From positions 239,062,843-239,126,842 of the forward strand of contig NC_090989.1 of assembly GCF_041146395.1 (NCBI RefSeq): a DNA stretch of 64,000 bases. The letters run 5' to 3'. Position numbers and translations under genes: made by a program. A model generated the notes under the pieces. It saw only the letters and a list, made by a program, of their open reading frames with translations. It was not told the origin of the DNA and searched no databases. Below, piece by piece: positions 1 to 11,190 of this stretch. The first letter of the stretch is position 1. Each line of letters opens with the position of its first letter. The stretch is from Eulemur rufifrons (Eukaryota; Chordata; Mammalia; Primates; Lemuridae).

Positions 1-2115
1 TACTTTCACTTTCTTATGAATCATCACTCTTTTGAAATATATTCTGTTGAAATAATATTTTTAACAAAACCCAAATGTGAATAAATTCATTTTCAACTAT
101 AGTTATTTTTAATGTTGAACATTTAATTCATATTTTTTAGGAGAGCAGGTTTATGTAAAGGCATAACAACACATTTCTTTTGTTAAATAACATATGAAGG
201 ATAAGAAGTATGAAACTAAATACGTGCCCATGTTAAGTTTTGAAGTAGAAAATGTAAACTAAAGGGAATCTTTGCATTTTGATTATTTCCGTTTACCTAG
301 ATTAAACCATTTTTAGCTTCTTAAGGACACCTTAAGATAACATACTGCATGAGGTGTTCTTCACTTGCCCACCCTTCACGCCTCCCCAGACCAGGGGACC
401 CCAGCACTGTCCACGAATCCCTGCACCACTACTCCTTTCCAGGTGGTCTCCCACTATAGCTCAAGCAGATGTTGGGCTGGTTTCTCTGACGTCCCTCTGC
501 TGGCTGATGTGAAGGAGCCTGCAGAAGAAGGAGAAGCTGAGAAAGGGAAGAGGCAGAGGTAAGAAAGAACAAGTTAGGTTAAAGGACCAAGGGAAAATGG
601 CCTCCAATACCTAAAAATCCTTAAATAACTACCCACATGAGAAGCTTATGATAAGGAGAGTAGAAAAACCCACAATTAGAAATGAAAACCAATGTGACCA
701 ATGATAAATGAAAGTAATATGTCACAACTGATATTGACAGGAAGTTGGATTTCTGATACAATCAATTACTATGCAAAATATTATTAATAGATAAGGATTG
801 AATAAATGGAGAAATTTAAAGTATATCGTTATTGCAGTAGTGCTATAGAGCAACATGTGGAACATAAGACTTGAGACAGACAAAAAGGCTTTTTATTTTG
901 AGGATTTGGAGCCAAACATGAGCCTTTGTGTTTTTAAGTTTGATTACTACTCAAGGTAATATTTGAGGTTTTTAGGGCCATTGACATAGTGATAGGCTGA
1001 GAAACCTATGAGTATCAGAAAGATAGTGGTAAGTACAGGGTTCACGCACTTTAAATGGAGGTTTGTCTTGTATGATGACTTCAGGTCTCAAGGTTAGAGC
1101 TTTGTAACATTGAAATGCTATCTGGAGATATTCATCTACAATTGGCTAAAGTCATTGAAGAAGAAGTTATCATGTTAGGAAATCTTTCATTGCCAATGAG
1201 ACTAGGCTTTTCTGGATAAAAATGCCCATATGATTGACTATGCCATACATCACCCAAGAAAAATTTATGTCTGGTTTTAATGTTGATATTTAGCCTTTGG
1301 CTTGGTTCAAATGCTCTCGGTAATTTCAGGCTTAAACCTTTGCTCGTGTAAAGCTCTGAAAATCTCAGGACACTTAAGAGTTATATGAAAGACAGACTTG
1401 CAGTCATCTGGAATTCCAATTCTAAACCTGGTGCACCCGGGCCTCTTTATGAGGAACAACTTGCTGTTTTGTGCTTGCTATTCAGAACTGTGTGAATAAC
1501 CTTGTCCGGAAGACATTCAGCTTAAACAACGTTTCTGGATATTCTGAGTAACTTACAAATCTTATTTTTGTCATTAAAGTTAGCTTATACTGTCCACGCT
1601 AAATACAAATTCTTGCTCTGGCCCTAAAAATTAAGTTATCTATTCCTCTTTTTTAGGGCTTACTACCTTAGAAAACCCTTTGTCCAAGTTCTCATTTCCA
1701 TAGACCCGGGCCAGGGCAGTTGCCTGCATTCTCTGTACTCAGAGCATTCTGGATGGGAGTGAGTAAAAATGAAATAAAGCAGACTGAAAATTAAAGGAGG
1801 CTGATTAAAATAGTCACCAAGGAAAAATACTTGTTTCTGATTTCTAAGAAGACGACTCTCCTCCCATTTCCCATTGTAAACAAGCTTACCTACTTCCCAA
1901 ACCACTTTGCAAAGTGAGCTCCAAGTCTAAAACCCCACTCTTATTAATACCTTGGACCACCACTTCCCATACAGGTTAGGTGAGTGTGGTCTGAAGTCAG
2001 ATCAAGAGGTGGTGATGGAATTTTCCTAGCTCCTCCTTAGTGTTCAATTCATAGTCACCTCTAACACAGTGAAAACAACAACATACAGCTCAAGCTCCCT
2101 CCCTCCCCCTGCCTT
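1..2115. other. Unassigned AT-rich sequence
   Basis: I recognise no gene, RNA or interspersed repeat here. The one small open frame (365-562, 65 codons, plus strand) has no recognisable domain and no exon-like context. It is probably single-copy sequence or repeats too old to recognise by eye. Confidence 0.5.
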
Positions 2116-2117
2116 CC

Positions 2118-3055
2118 TTTCATCCACCCAAGTGCTAAATACATTCTAGGTGCTGGAGACACAAGAGTAAGAAAAACAGACAAAAGTCCTCACCATCATG
2201 CAGTTGACATCGTAGTGGGGTGAGATAGAAACATGCACAAGTAACACATATATCCTGTCAGGCAGTGCTAAGTGTTAGGGGGAGAAATAAAGCTTGCAGT
2301 GGGGATAGGGAGGGAAGAGAGAAGAAGGCTGTGATTTTAAATAGGGCAATTGGGTAAGACTCTACTAATAATCTGGCATTTGAGCAAACCGTGTGGGTAT
2401 CCAGAAGAAGAGCGTATGCTGAGCTAGGAGCATGCTGGTGTGTTTGACAACGAGCAAGGGGGAGGTGAGACTGGGGTGGAGTGAGTGAGTGAGGACATTA
2501 GAAGGTGACATGTTGAGAGAGGGCTAGATTATGTAGGATCTTGTGGAATTTGTGTTTACTCTGTGTCTGATGGGAGCCCTCTGGAAACAATAGATGCTCT
2601 AATGCCTGGATTGCCTGGGCTTGAGTCCCAGCTTTGCTGCCTTTGAAGAACGTAACAGCACCTTCTTCACAGAGTTGTGTGGATGAAAGGACTTAATGTG
2701 AGTAAAGCACCTCGTGCCGTGCCTCATGCGTGATGAGCATTACATACGTGTTCCTGGCTGATTGGCCTTTCGAGGGCTCACTCTGGCTGCTAGATGGTGA
2801 AATGACTATGGCAGGAACAAGGATAGGACCAGGGACAGCACTTAGGAGGCTATTTGTCTAATGCAGGCAAGAGATGACAGTGGCTCAGACCAGGGCTGTA
2901 GCGGTGCAGATGGTAAGGGATGGTCAAATTATAAAACACATTTAGAAGGCAGGATGAATTGCAGCAGTCAGATTGGGTGTGAGAGTCAAGGAGGATTCTG
3001 GGGCTTTTGCCCTCAGTAGCTAGGTGACTGGCATTGCCATTTACCACAATGGAGG
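2118..3055 (-). repeat. L2 LINE, antisense, interrupted by a MIR
   Basis: The plus strand reads as the reverse complement of the 3' part of L2. It runs from the 'ggtgctggagacacaag' segment near the L2 3' end, through the region over the ORF2 C-terminus, to 'tcactctggctgctagatgg' and 'caagagatgacagtggctc'. A MIR interrupts it at about 2586-2768, and L2 homology resumes at about 2772. The element is a dead fossil with many substitutions and no usable reading frame. Confidence 0.75.
2586..2768 (+). repeat. MIR SINE nested in L2
   Basis: The order of segments matches the MIR core: 'cctgggcttgagtcccagc' (the stretch before the conserved core), a degraded cytosine-rich middle, 'ggatgaaaggacttaatgtg', then 'gtaaagcacctcgtgccgtg'. 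The L2 sequence on each side is contiguous across it, so the MIR inserted into the L2. Confidence 0.65.
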
Positions 3056-3805
3056 AAGAATATCAGAAAAGCAAAATTTTAAGGGAAATTAGAAATTCTG
3101 TTTTTAGGCATGTTAAGTGAGAATCGCCTATTGGTCACTTCATGGAGTTGACTCTGCAGAGGTTGTCTTTGTTACAGGGTGAGGCAGGCACGAGATAAAG
3201 TCCTGCCTGAAGGAAGAGCAGACCTCCCCAGAGATAGGCACCAAATAGAGGAGTGAAGCCTTCAAGCATTTGCCAGTTGCAGTTTGGAGGCATAAGAGAC
3301 TAACCTTAAATAAAGCAGAGTGACCAATGTCTTGAATTCCGTTGCCCGTGCCTGGTACACAGGACTTTTTAATGAGCAAAAATGCAAAATAAACAGCCCA
3401 AATCAGTTTCTTTAAGAGCCATCATGTAATCCTAAATCTTCTCAAAAGTTAGATCAAAATCTCCCTAATGTTGCTTCTCTGAATTCCATGACTACGATAA
3501 CTACATTCTTTTACCTTCTGATTTATTGCCATAAAAATAAAAGAGATATTATTTTAAGCAGCAAGATAAGAACTTGTACACTTTGATTAAAACAGCATAT
3601 TAAATACAACCTTAAGTGACTGGTAACTAGGTTGCTTTGGCTAATTGATTTATATGTTCTTTAGAAAGCTTATAAATGATTTTATACAAGGATGGTTATT
3701 GTTGATTTCTGTAAAAAGTTGGGCATTGGCCTTTAATGAGGGATGAATAAGTCGTGTTTTAATTTTTTGTAAGTATTAACTTTATATATTTTATTTGTTT
3801 TCAAG
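3056..3805. other. Unassigned sequence
   Basis: AT-rich DNA with no gene or repeat that I can name. The open frame at 3140-3379 (minus strand) shows nothing recognisable. Confidence 0.45.
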
Positions 3806-4420
3806 TGCTTTTTTATTTCAAAAGATTAAGGGCATACAAGTGTTTCTGTTACATGGAGGAATTGTTTTTTTTTTTTTTTTTTTTTTTTTTTTTGTTGAGA
3901 CAGAGTCTCACTTTGTTGCCCAGGCTAGAGTGAGTGCCGTGGCGTCAGCTTAGCTCACAGTAACCTCAAACTCCTGGGCTTAAGCGATCCTACTGCCTCA
4001 GCCTCCCGAGTAGCTGGGACTACAGGCATGCGCCACTATGCCCGGCTAATTTTTTCTATATAGATTTTTAGTTGTCCATATAATGTCTTTCTATTTTTAG
4101 TAGAGACGGGGTCTCGCTCTTGCTCAGGCTGGTCTCGAACTCCTGACCTCGAGCGATCCACCCGCCTTGGCCTCCCAGAGTGCTAGGATTACAGGCGTGA
4201 GCCACCGCGCCCGGCCTACATGGAGGAATTGTATAATGCTGAAGTCAGGGCTTTTAGTGCACCGGTTACCAGAATAGCGTACATTGTACCTGATAAGTAA
4301 ATTTTTATCCCTCACCCCTTCCCACCCTCCCTGCTTCTTAGGCTCCAATGTCCATTACACCACTTTGTGACCATATAAATCCATTGTTTAGCTCCCACTT
4401 ATTATTACTTTGAAAACAGT
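3806..4420 (-). repeat. L1 3' UTR fragment, antisense, split by an Alu
   Basis: The flanks 3806-3864 and 4232-4420 together resemble the antisense 3' UTR of a primate L1. Recognisable parts are the 'cttttttatttcaaaag' end, then 'gtgcaccggttaccagaata', a C-rich 'ccctcaccccttcccaccct' block, and 'gtttagctcccacttatt'. The Alu at 3865-4216 sits inside it with a duplicated target site. The sequence resembles strepsirrhine L1 tails more than human L1PA, which is from memory. Confidence 0.6.
3865..4216 (-). repeat. Alu SINE, strepsirrhine type, full length
   Basis: An antisense dimeric Alu starts with a 29-base T run (3865-3893). The right monomer follows ('gagacagagtctcactttg' through 'gtagctgggactacaggca'), then an extended A/T-rich linker at about 4049-4098 containing 'tagttgtccatataatg', then the left monomer ending in 'gagccaccgcgcccggcc'. 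The 15-base target site 'tacatggaggaattg' is duplicated perfectly at 3850-3864 and 4217-4231. The 'gtgccgtggcgtcagcttag' stretch and the long linker are features I associate with lemur Alus. Retained CpGs, the intact tail and the perfect duplication point to a fairly young insertion. Confidence 0.95.
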
Positions 4421-5520
4421 GAATATTTCTCATTTTTAAAAAGTTTTCCATATTCAGGACTTAAGATTTTGATGACTTATGATTGCTGATTGCTTGCAAG
4501 TTTAAGAGAACTCAAACACTGGCCTGTTATATACCTCTGTAATCAACTCTGTTTTTGTAAGTTATCTCCCGATCAAAATTCTCGTGTGGCTAAATTAATT
4601 TTGTTATTAGATATTTAAATCTTGCTTTGTCTGATTTGGGTTAGATAGCCACTTTATTGTGTTAACTTCATTTTTTTGCTTTTGTTTTTCTCATGATCAC
4701 ACAGAGTAGTTAATTTCAGTCATAACCTTCTCTTTACCCCTCCCTGAATACTTAAAAAAAATGCTTTCAGCCAGTGTTTTTCATGCTTAATTTCATATCA
4801 AAGCACTGTCTTCTAGAAAATTTTGGCAAAATACGTTTAGCAATGGGTATATTTTATGAAGGCAAATAAACTTTCCATTTCCAAAGCAATTAAGCTTTGT
4901 CCATGGATAATTCTTGAATTAATGAACTCTAGATTAGAAATATCCATGTGTTTAGCTAGTTTGTGATGAGGAATTCTCCTGGGTCTTTTGAAGTATAATA
5001 ATATGAAAGTAGAGGCTATGAATCAGCCTGAATTTTTTAAATATATATCTCCTTATAAGACGTACTTACTTCTTCATCAATGTTGAACCATGTGGCTATG
5101 TAGTTTTGGGCTTGCATTTTATGATAGAAACGTTAAAGTTTTCTACTAGTAGACATGTTTGACTTTAGGATATAGAAAGTTATATAGCAGTTTAACAGAT
5201 GGGATGGGTGTGGTAATGGATCATTAGGTATATTTTCTTAAAAAATATTTTCTGATTTTTCTGTAAAAAAAGAAGGAAGAAAATCAATTTTACTTTTTAG
5301 TAAACAAAGCACTTCATGTCAGTGTTGTACCTCAGCTAGTAATTGTTCTTGGTCTTTTGCAATGGGAAGTCATAGAGCATACAGTTACTTTTGGCCACTT
5401 GTCTGTCCTTCAAGATGGAATAGAAGGTGGCTGGCCATCTCTTGTGGCTTAAATGAAGTAAAACTCCATTCACATATGATAGATATCTTTAGGCTCTTTT
5501 ACTTACATAAAACAGTTATC
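4421..5520. other. Unassigned AT-rich sequence
   Basis: No gene or repeat recognised. The open frame at 5362-5610 runs into the downstream L1 and has no recognisable protein signature. Confidence 0.45.
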
Positions 5521-5745
5521 CCTGGAGGCATTGTATTTTCTGATTTCAAAATATGTTACAAAGCTACAGTAATTAAAAAAGCAAGTATTGGCATAAAGAC
5601 AGACATGTAGACCAATGGAACAGAATAGAGAGCCCAGAAATAAGTCCACACATATACGGTCAACTAATCTTTGACAAGAGTACCAAAAATAATACAACAG
5701 GGTATTATTAACAAATGGTGTTGGGAAAACTGGATATCCACATGC

Positions 5746-5779
5746 AAAAAAAAAAAAAAAAAAAAAAGAAAGAAAGAAA
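5746..5779 (+). repeat. A-rich simple repeat inside L1 ORF2
   Basis: A run of about 22 adenines followed by three GAAA units. The L1 sequence expected here is a short A-rich segment, so this looks like local slippage expansion rather than an insertion. Confidence 0.8.
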
Positions 5780-6133
5780 TTGGTCCCTATCTTACAGTGT
5801 ACACAAAAACAACTTTGAATAGATTAAAGACTTAAACATAAGATCTGAAACTGTTAAAGTCCTAGAAGAAAACATAAGCAAATAGCTTCATGACAATAGT
5901 CTTGGCAGTGACTTCATGGATATGACCAAATGTATAGGTAACAAAAGCCAAGTTAGACAAGTCAGGCTATATCAAACTAAAGAGCTTCTGTACAGCAAAG
6001 TAAATAACAGAGTGAAAATGCAAATTAAAGAATTGGAGAAAATATTTACAAATTATATACATGATGAGGGGTTAAACTCCTGCAACTCAATGGCAAAAAA
6101 ACTAATAACTCAATTAAAAAATGGGCTAAGGAC

Positions 6134-6169
6134 TTGAATAGACACTTCTCCAAAGAAGTGTCTATTCAA
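6134..6169. repeat. Perfect 16-bp inverted repeat with a 4-base loop
   Basis: The left arm 'ttgaatagacacttct' (6134-6149) and right arm 'agaagtgtctattcaa' (6154-6169) are exact reverse complements around 'ccaa'. It lies in L1 ORF2. The left arm and loop match what I expect of ORF2 here; most of the right arm does not. Confidence 0.95.
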
Positions 6170-7111
6170 ATGGCCAATAGGTATATGAAAAGATGCTCAA
6201 TGTCAGTAATCAGGGAAATGCAAATCAAAATCACAATGAAATACACCTCATGCCTGTTAGGATGGCTATTATCAAAAACACAAAAAACTACAAGCTGGAA
6301 AAATTGGAACTTTGTAGAGTGTTGGTGGGAATGCAAAATGGTATAGCCACTACAGAAAACAGAGGAATTGTTCCTCAAAAAGTTAAGTAGAGCACTATCG
6401 TATGATCCAGCAATCCTACTTCTGGGTATTTATCTGAAAGAATTAAAGTCAGGATCTCAAAGAGATATTAGCACTTCCATGTTTACTTCAACATTATTCA
6501 CAATAGCCAGATGTGGAAACAACCTAAATGTCCATTGATAGATGAATGGATAAACAAAATGTGGTATATACATACAATGAAATATTTTTCAGCCTTAAAA
6601 GAGGAGGAAGTTTTATAACTTGTGACAACATGGATGAACCTTGAGGACATTATGCTGTGAAATAAGCCCGTCACAGAAAGACAAATACTACATGATACCA
6701 CTTATATGAAGTGTCTAAAATAGTTAAACTCATAGAAGCAGAGAGTAGAATGGTGGTTGCCAGGGGTGGGCTAGGGGGAAGGGGAATTGGAGAGTTGCTT
6801 ATCAACAAGTATAAAATTTCAGTTATGCAAGATGATAAGTTTTAGAGATCTGATGTACATCAGATGTACATAGTTAATATTGTATTATACACTTAAAAAT
6901 CTGTTAAAGGGGTAGATTGCATGGTGAGTGGTCTTAGCACTATAATATAATTAATAAAAATAAATAAAATTAAAAAATTAACCTATAGAAATAAAGGTTG
7001 GTAAAATATGGTTAAGAAGTTGTTACAAAAAAAAAAAAAAGGAAGTTGTTACAGTGTTTTCACATTTGTTCACACTTTCATCTTCAGTTTAAATGCTTTG
7101 TCATTAAAAAC

Positions 7112-7910
7112 TACTTGTTCACATATCCATTAGGAAGGCTATTATAACAAAAAAAGAAAAAGAAAATATCAAGTGTTAGTGAAGATGTGGAGAAATTGGA
7201 ATCCTTGTGCATTATTGGTGGGAATGTAAAATCTTACTGCTGCCTTGGAAAACAGTATAGTGGCTCCTCAAAAAATTAAATACAGAATTACCATATTATC
7301 CAGAGGTTCCACTCCCAAGCATATACCTCAAAGAACTGAAAGGGATTTGAAGAGATATTTTTACACCCATGCATCATTATTTACAATGCATCATTATTTA
7401 CAATATTTTACAATTACAATTATTTACAATGATCATGCATCATTATTTATAATAGCCAAAAAAATGAAAGCAATTTAAGTGTCCATCACAGATCAATGAA
7501 TAAACAAAATACGGTATATGCATACAATGGAAAATTATTCAGCCTTGAAAAGGACATGCTGACTCATACTACAACATGGATGAACTTTAAAGCGATGCTA
7601 AATGAAATAAGCCAGTCACCAAAGGACAAATATTGTATGTTTCTGCTTACACGAGGCACCTAGAGTAGTCAAATTCATAGAGACAGTGGAGTGGTAGTTT
7701 CTAGAGGCTGGGAGGAGAGGGAAAACAGGCAGTTAGTATTAATAACAGTACAGAGTTTTGGTTGGGGAAGATTAAATATTTCTAGAGATTGATGGTGGTA
7801 ATGGTTATACAACAATATGAATGTACTTAATGCCAGAAAACTGTATACTTAAACATGATTTCAAATGGTAAATTTTATGTATCTTTAAACACAATAAAAA
7901 AATTAACTTG
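7112..7910 (+). repeat. L1 LINE 3' end, second copy, sense
   Basis: This repeats much of the previous element's C-terminal ORF2 and 3' UTR: 'gtggagaaattggaatcctt', 'attggtgggaatgtaaaat', 'tacaacatggatgaacttt', 'taaatgaaataagccagtca', and 'tggtaaattttatgtatctt' before an A-rich tail near 7905. It differs enough from 5522-6985 to be a separate insertion or a different old L1 subfamily. It contains a local tandem duplication at 7370-7455. Confidence 0.88.
7370..7455 (+). repeat. Short tandem duplication in L1
   Basis: The 17-base unit 'tgcatcattatttacaa' occurs exactly at 7370-7386 and 7387-7403. Degenerate copies follow to about 7455 ('gcatcattatttataa'). Confidence 0.9.
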
Positions 7911-7919
7911 TAAAATAAA

Positions 7920-8190
7920 TCCCACTCCTACTTCACTCCAGCTTTACATTTAAGACTCTTTTCCAACTTTATTTCTACCTTCTCTCCTTCCTTTTCCTGG
8001 GGTGAAAAGATGTTCTTCTTGCTGCCCCTCATAACCACATGCCCCTTCTTTTCCTGTGCTTGTGCACACCTGGAATGCTCTCATATCATCTCTCCCTCTT
8101 ACCTATCGTGCCAGGTCCTGCTCGATGCCACCTTCTCCATTAAGCTTTTCTCTCCAAAGGAGACAATCTCTTGTTAAGTAGGTGGCACTG
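7920..8190 (+). repeat. L2-like fragment, sense
   Basis: Segments such as 'cacacctggaatgctctca', 'cgtgccaggtcctgctcgat' and 'gccaccttctccattaagct' follow the order seen near the 3' end of L2. Old and diverged. Confidence 0.45.
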
Positions 8191-8474
8191 TGTATGTGTA
8201 CACCTAACACCAAATCAGCCCATTGTTGAATATAAACTCATTTTCAACTGTTATCCCCATTGTACTGTTTTTTTTTTTTTGGTTTGTTTTTTGTTTTTGG
8301 TATTACTGACATAATTTTTCATTTTAAAAATGGTTGCTTCTATAAAGTTTATATGGCGTCTTACTCATCTTATTTCTGCTAGTGTTATCGATCTTTTGGA
8401 AAAGAACATGCTGAAGTATCATGATAGTAAATTATGATTCATATTTTATAAAAAAAAAAAAAGACCTTGAAGGA
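8191..8474. other. Unassigned sequence with T-rich tract
   Basis: No gene or named repeat. It holds a T run near 8267-8280 followed by GTTTG-type repeats, and a short A run near 8450-8462. Confidence 0.4.
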
Positions 8475-8870
8475 GGCAAGTCTTTGAATTAATAAGCCCA
8501 TATAGAGTCTTGAATTCTAACCTGGCCTCTGGCTGTGCCTCTCTCAGATCTTTGAAAGTGCTATTTAACTTCTCTCATCTTGAGATACTCTCTCTGAAAT
8601 CAGAACCTTCCTCGTCTATGGAAAATAAGCTATTGCATTGTTAGAGGGTGTTTAGGACACTAAGACACAAGAGAGTCAAAGACATTTAGGTCCTCATCCC
8701 AGTTTTGCCATTTTTGAACTGTGTAACCTTGTCTAAGTTTCTTGATTCTCAGTCTTCTCATTTGCAAATGGGTATAGCTGTCACAATAAACTTAAAGAGC
8801 AATGTGGCTAAGAGTAATTGGTAAACACAACATGCTATAAAAAAGTAAAAGAACATTATAATTATTAAGG
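8475..8870 (+). repeat. MIR-like SINE copies, sense
   Basis: The second half (about 8640-8870) is the clearer: 'cctcatcccagttttgccat', then 'aactgtgtaaccttgtctaa', then 'tcagtcttctcatttgcaaa', the classic MIR core order. The first half (8475-8640) shows 'gaattctaacctggcctctg' and a weaker core and may be another MIR. Confidence 0.6.
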
Positions 8871-9194
8871 CATGGTCCCATCCATCTAGTAGAGAGGCAG
8901 TCCTTGTTGCTAAAATGATAAATGACAAAACAGAGCAGCGTGGGTACTGTGAGTGGTGTGAACAGAAAGTGCTGAAGAGCTCGGAAGGAAATCACAGAGG
9001 TCCAAGACAAGCTCCTTATTTTAAGGAATCTCGTGAATCCTTATCCTGATTGAATTCTTTGGTAAATGGTCTATGTCAATTTCTAATCCCAATTTGATAT
9101 TTCCTCTGATATTTTTGTTCATGCATAGATATTTCTGGGATACTTCCGCCCCAATCAGGATAGGATTACCTGAAAAAATAATCATTCAAAAAAG

Positions 9195-9560
9195 TGTTTA
9201 CTGGACATTGTGTATGCTTGAGGCTTGGCTCTGGGGACCATGAGATGAAGAAGAGGTTGGCTTCACCCCAGGGATCTCCCAAGACATTTGGGGAAGACAG
9301 ACTAGTAAAAAGACAATTATAGTTCAACATGACAAATGCTAAAAGACATGTAGGCACCCAAGTCTGTGACAGCACAAAAGAGAGAGAGAGAGATTATCTC
9401 CCTAGGAAGGCAAGGAAGGCTTCACAGAGGAAGTGACATTTGTATTGGATCCTAAAGGATGAGTAGACCTTGTCAAGCTGAAGATGGTGGCAAGTCTTTC
9501 CAGGCAGAGAAAATGACTTCAGCAACAGAGTGAAGTAAGAGAAATGTGTGTGCATGCACA
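9195..9560 (-). repeat. L2 LINE fragment, antisense
   Basis: The plus strand shows antisense L2 landmarks: 'tggcttggctctggggaccat'-like sequence, an 'agacagactagtaaaaagac' block, 'gcttcacagaggaagtgaca', and 'tttccaggcagagaaaatga'. Diverged. Confidence 0.55.
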
Positions 9561-9564
9561 CATG

Positions 9565-10845
9565 CATTTGTTCCAAAGTCAAACAGGAATTATTTAAGGG
9601 ATTATCTGCTGTCTCTGGTCCATACCACTACTTCTTTCTTCTTAACGTGAATAAATGACTTTAATGACACAGGAGCTTTTGGAGTAAGTTCTTATTGTCT
9701 GGCATTTGCACTTTTGATTTTCCCAGTCTTTCCCCAATGCTCAGAGACTAAAAAACTCATAGTAAGAAATTTTTCATTTGCTCCAGAATCCCCCAGTTTC
9801 ACCTCCCACAAAGATAATCTGGTCAGGATAGTTTGGGGCCACCAACAGAATAGAAAGTTGCCAAAATAAATGTTTTCTATCAAGATTTCACACTTGTGCT
9901 TAATGAAATAGACATTTTCCAAACTGTTTCTTTAGAGCTAAGTTTTTCTTTAAGATTTGTAATGAAAATATTTCATGACCTGTTGACATATTCATATGGT
10001 GATTTTCAAAAGACAGATTTCATTTACAAAATGGACTTGGCAACAAGTAGGAATATCTGGGAAGTTGAACAAGGTTGTTGACAGGGAATATTAGGGCTGA
10101 ATCCTAACTGACATTGTTTTGCAGCTGTGCCCTATTTTAAGACTGACCAATGGGACGGAGTTTATGGAAGCTTCATGGTAATAATGCTGAGACTGGCAAC
10201 TAATGACCATTCGTAATGGAACTGCACAGGTAGCAGCTAACACATACAGAAAATAAGTAACTGATTTTTTTTTTCTTGTAAATGACAAGGAAGAAATGGT
10301 GCCACTTAGAAGAAAGGTAGCAAAGAAAAAAATCTTACAGTATTTTTCAAAGGTGCAAATAAAAAACCAGAAGATTTTCTTTGTATTCTTACCCCTATAT
10401 TATCTTCTGATCTCATTCTGTTAGCTCTTTGGCCAGTTGAACTAGTTGACTAACAAATATCTAATTTAAATTTTTAGATGCAATGCAGTTTTGAATAGAA
10501 CGTATGTATTTTCCTCTCAGTAGCTGAAGATTAAGGAATGTTCAAATTCAGATGGCATGAGGCAGCATTGGAAATAATTCTAAAAATTAACCAATTTTAA
10601 CTATTCTTTTAGGTTTATGATATATATACTAGGTCTAGCCCCATGTTTCTAAGTTTCTGCTCCCCATCTCAGTAGGCTGAGGATATAAGAAAAATATATA
10701 TGTTATTACTTAGAGTTACTTATTGACAAATATAAACTATAAAAATCTAATCAAATTCCTTAGAAACTGAGAAGCAGGCTTTCCTAAAATTTTTAGCCAT
10801 CCTTGGGAATTGTATCAAAAGACTTTGTAAAGAGCATGGTACTAG
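9565..10845. other. Unassigned sequence
   Basis: No gene or repeat recognised. The open frames at 9692-9922, 9896-10081 and 10091-10288 lie on both strands and show no protein family signature. Confidence 0.45.
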
Positions 10846-10849
10846 AGTT

Positions 10850-11165
10850 TTGGTCTTAGAAGATAAAGAAATCACTTTTTAGTGAGGAAGAAATCATGGA
10901 GGGCTTCTGGGGGAAGTTGGTATTTGAACTGTGCTTTAAAAACAGAGATTGGGGCTGGATGAGGATGGGTTCCCTAAAGAGACAAATATGGTGAGGTTAT
11001 TGTGCTATGGGACAACTCCAAGAGGAAAGGAATGAAAAGAGGTGGGTAACTATAAGTCATGCTGGGTAGTTGGAAAATAGGAGGCTCCCAGGTGGAATTT
11101 CAGGTTTGGGAGTTGGTGCATTATTTTATTTTGTCAGACACTGAGAAATCATTGATTGGGTGATG
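10850..11165 (-). repeat. L2-like fragment, antisense
   Basis: Weak antisense L2 resemblance: a 'gaggaagaaatcatggaggg' block, then 'tttgaactgtgctttaaaaa', then 'aactccaagaggaaagga'. It abuts the mariner element. Confidence 0.4.
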
Positions 11166-11190
11166 TACTCAGAGTAGATTTCAGAAGTTA

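Larger units (their letters stand above)
5522..6985 (+). repeat. L1 LINE 3' part (ORF2 C-terminus and 3' UTR), sense
   Basis: The sequence follows the end of L1 ORF2: 'ggaggcattgtattttctg', 'gaccaatggaacagaata', 'tgttgggaaaactggatatc', 'gcaaatcaaaatcacaatga', 'tccagcaatcctacttctg', then the 'gtccattgatagatgaatgg' region, followed by a 3' UTR ending in A-rich sequence near 6985. Stops and frameshifts break the frame throughout, so it is a 5'-truncated dead copy of an older primate or placental L1. An A run with GAAA repeats (5746-5779) and a perfect hairpin (6134-6169) depart from the expected ORF2 sequence. Confidence 0.9.
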
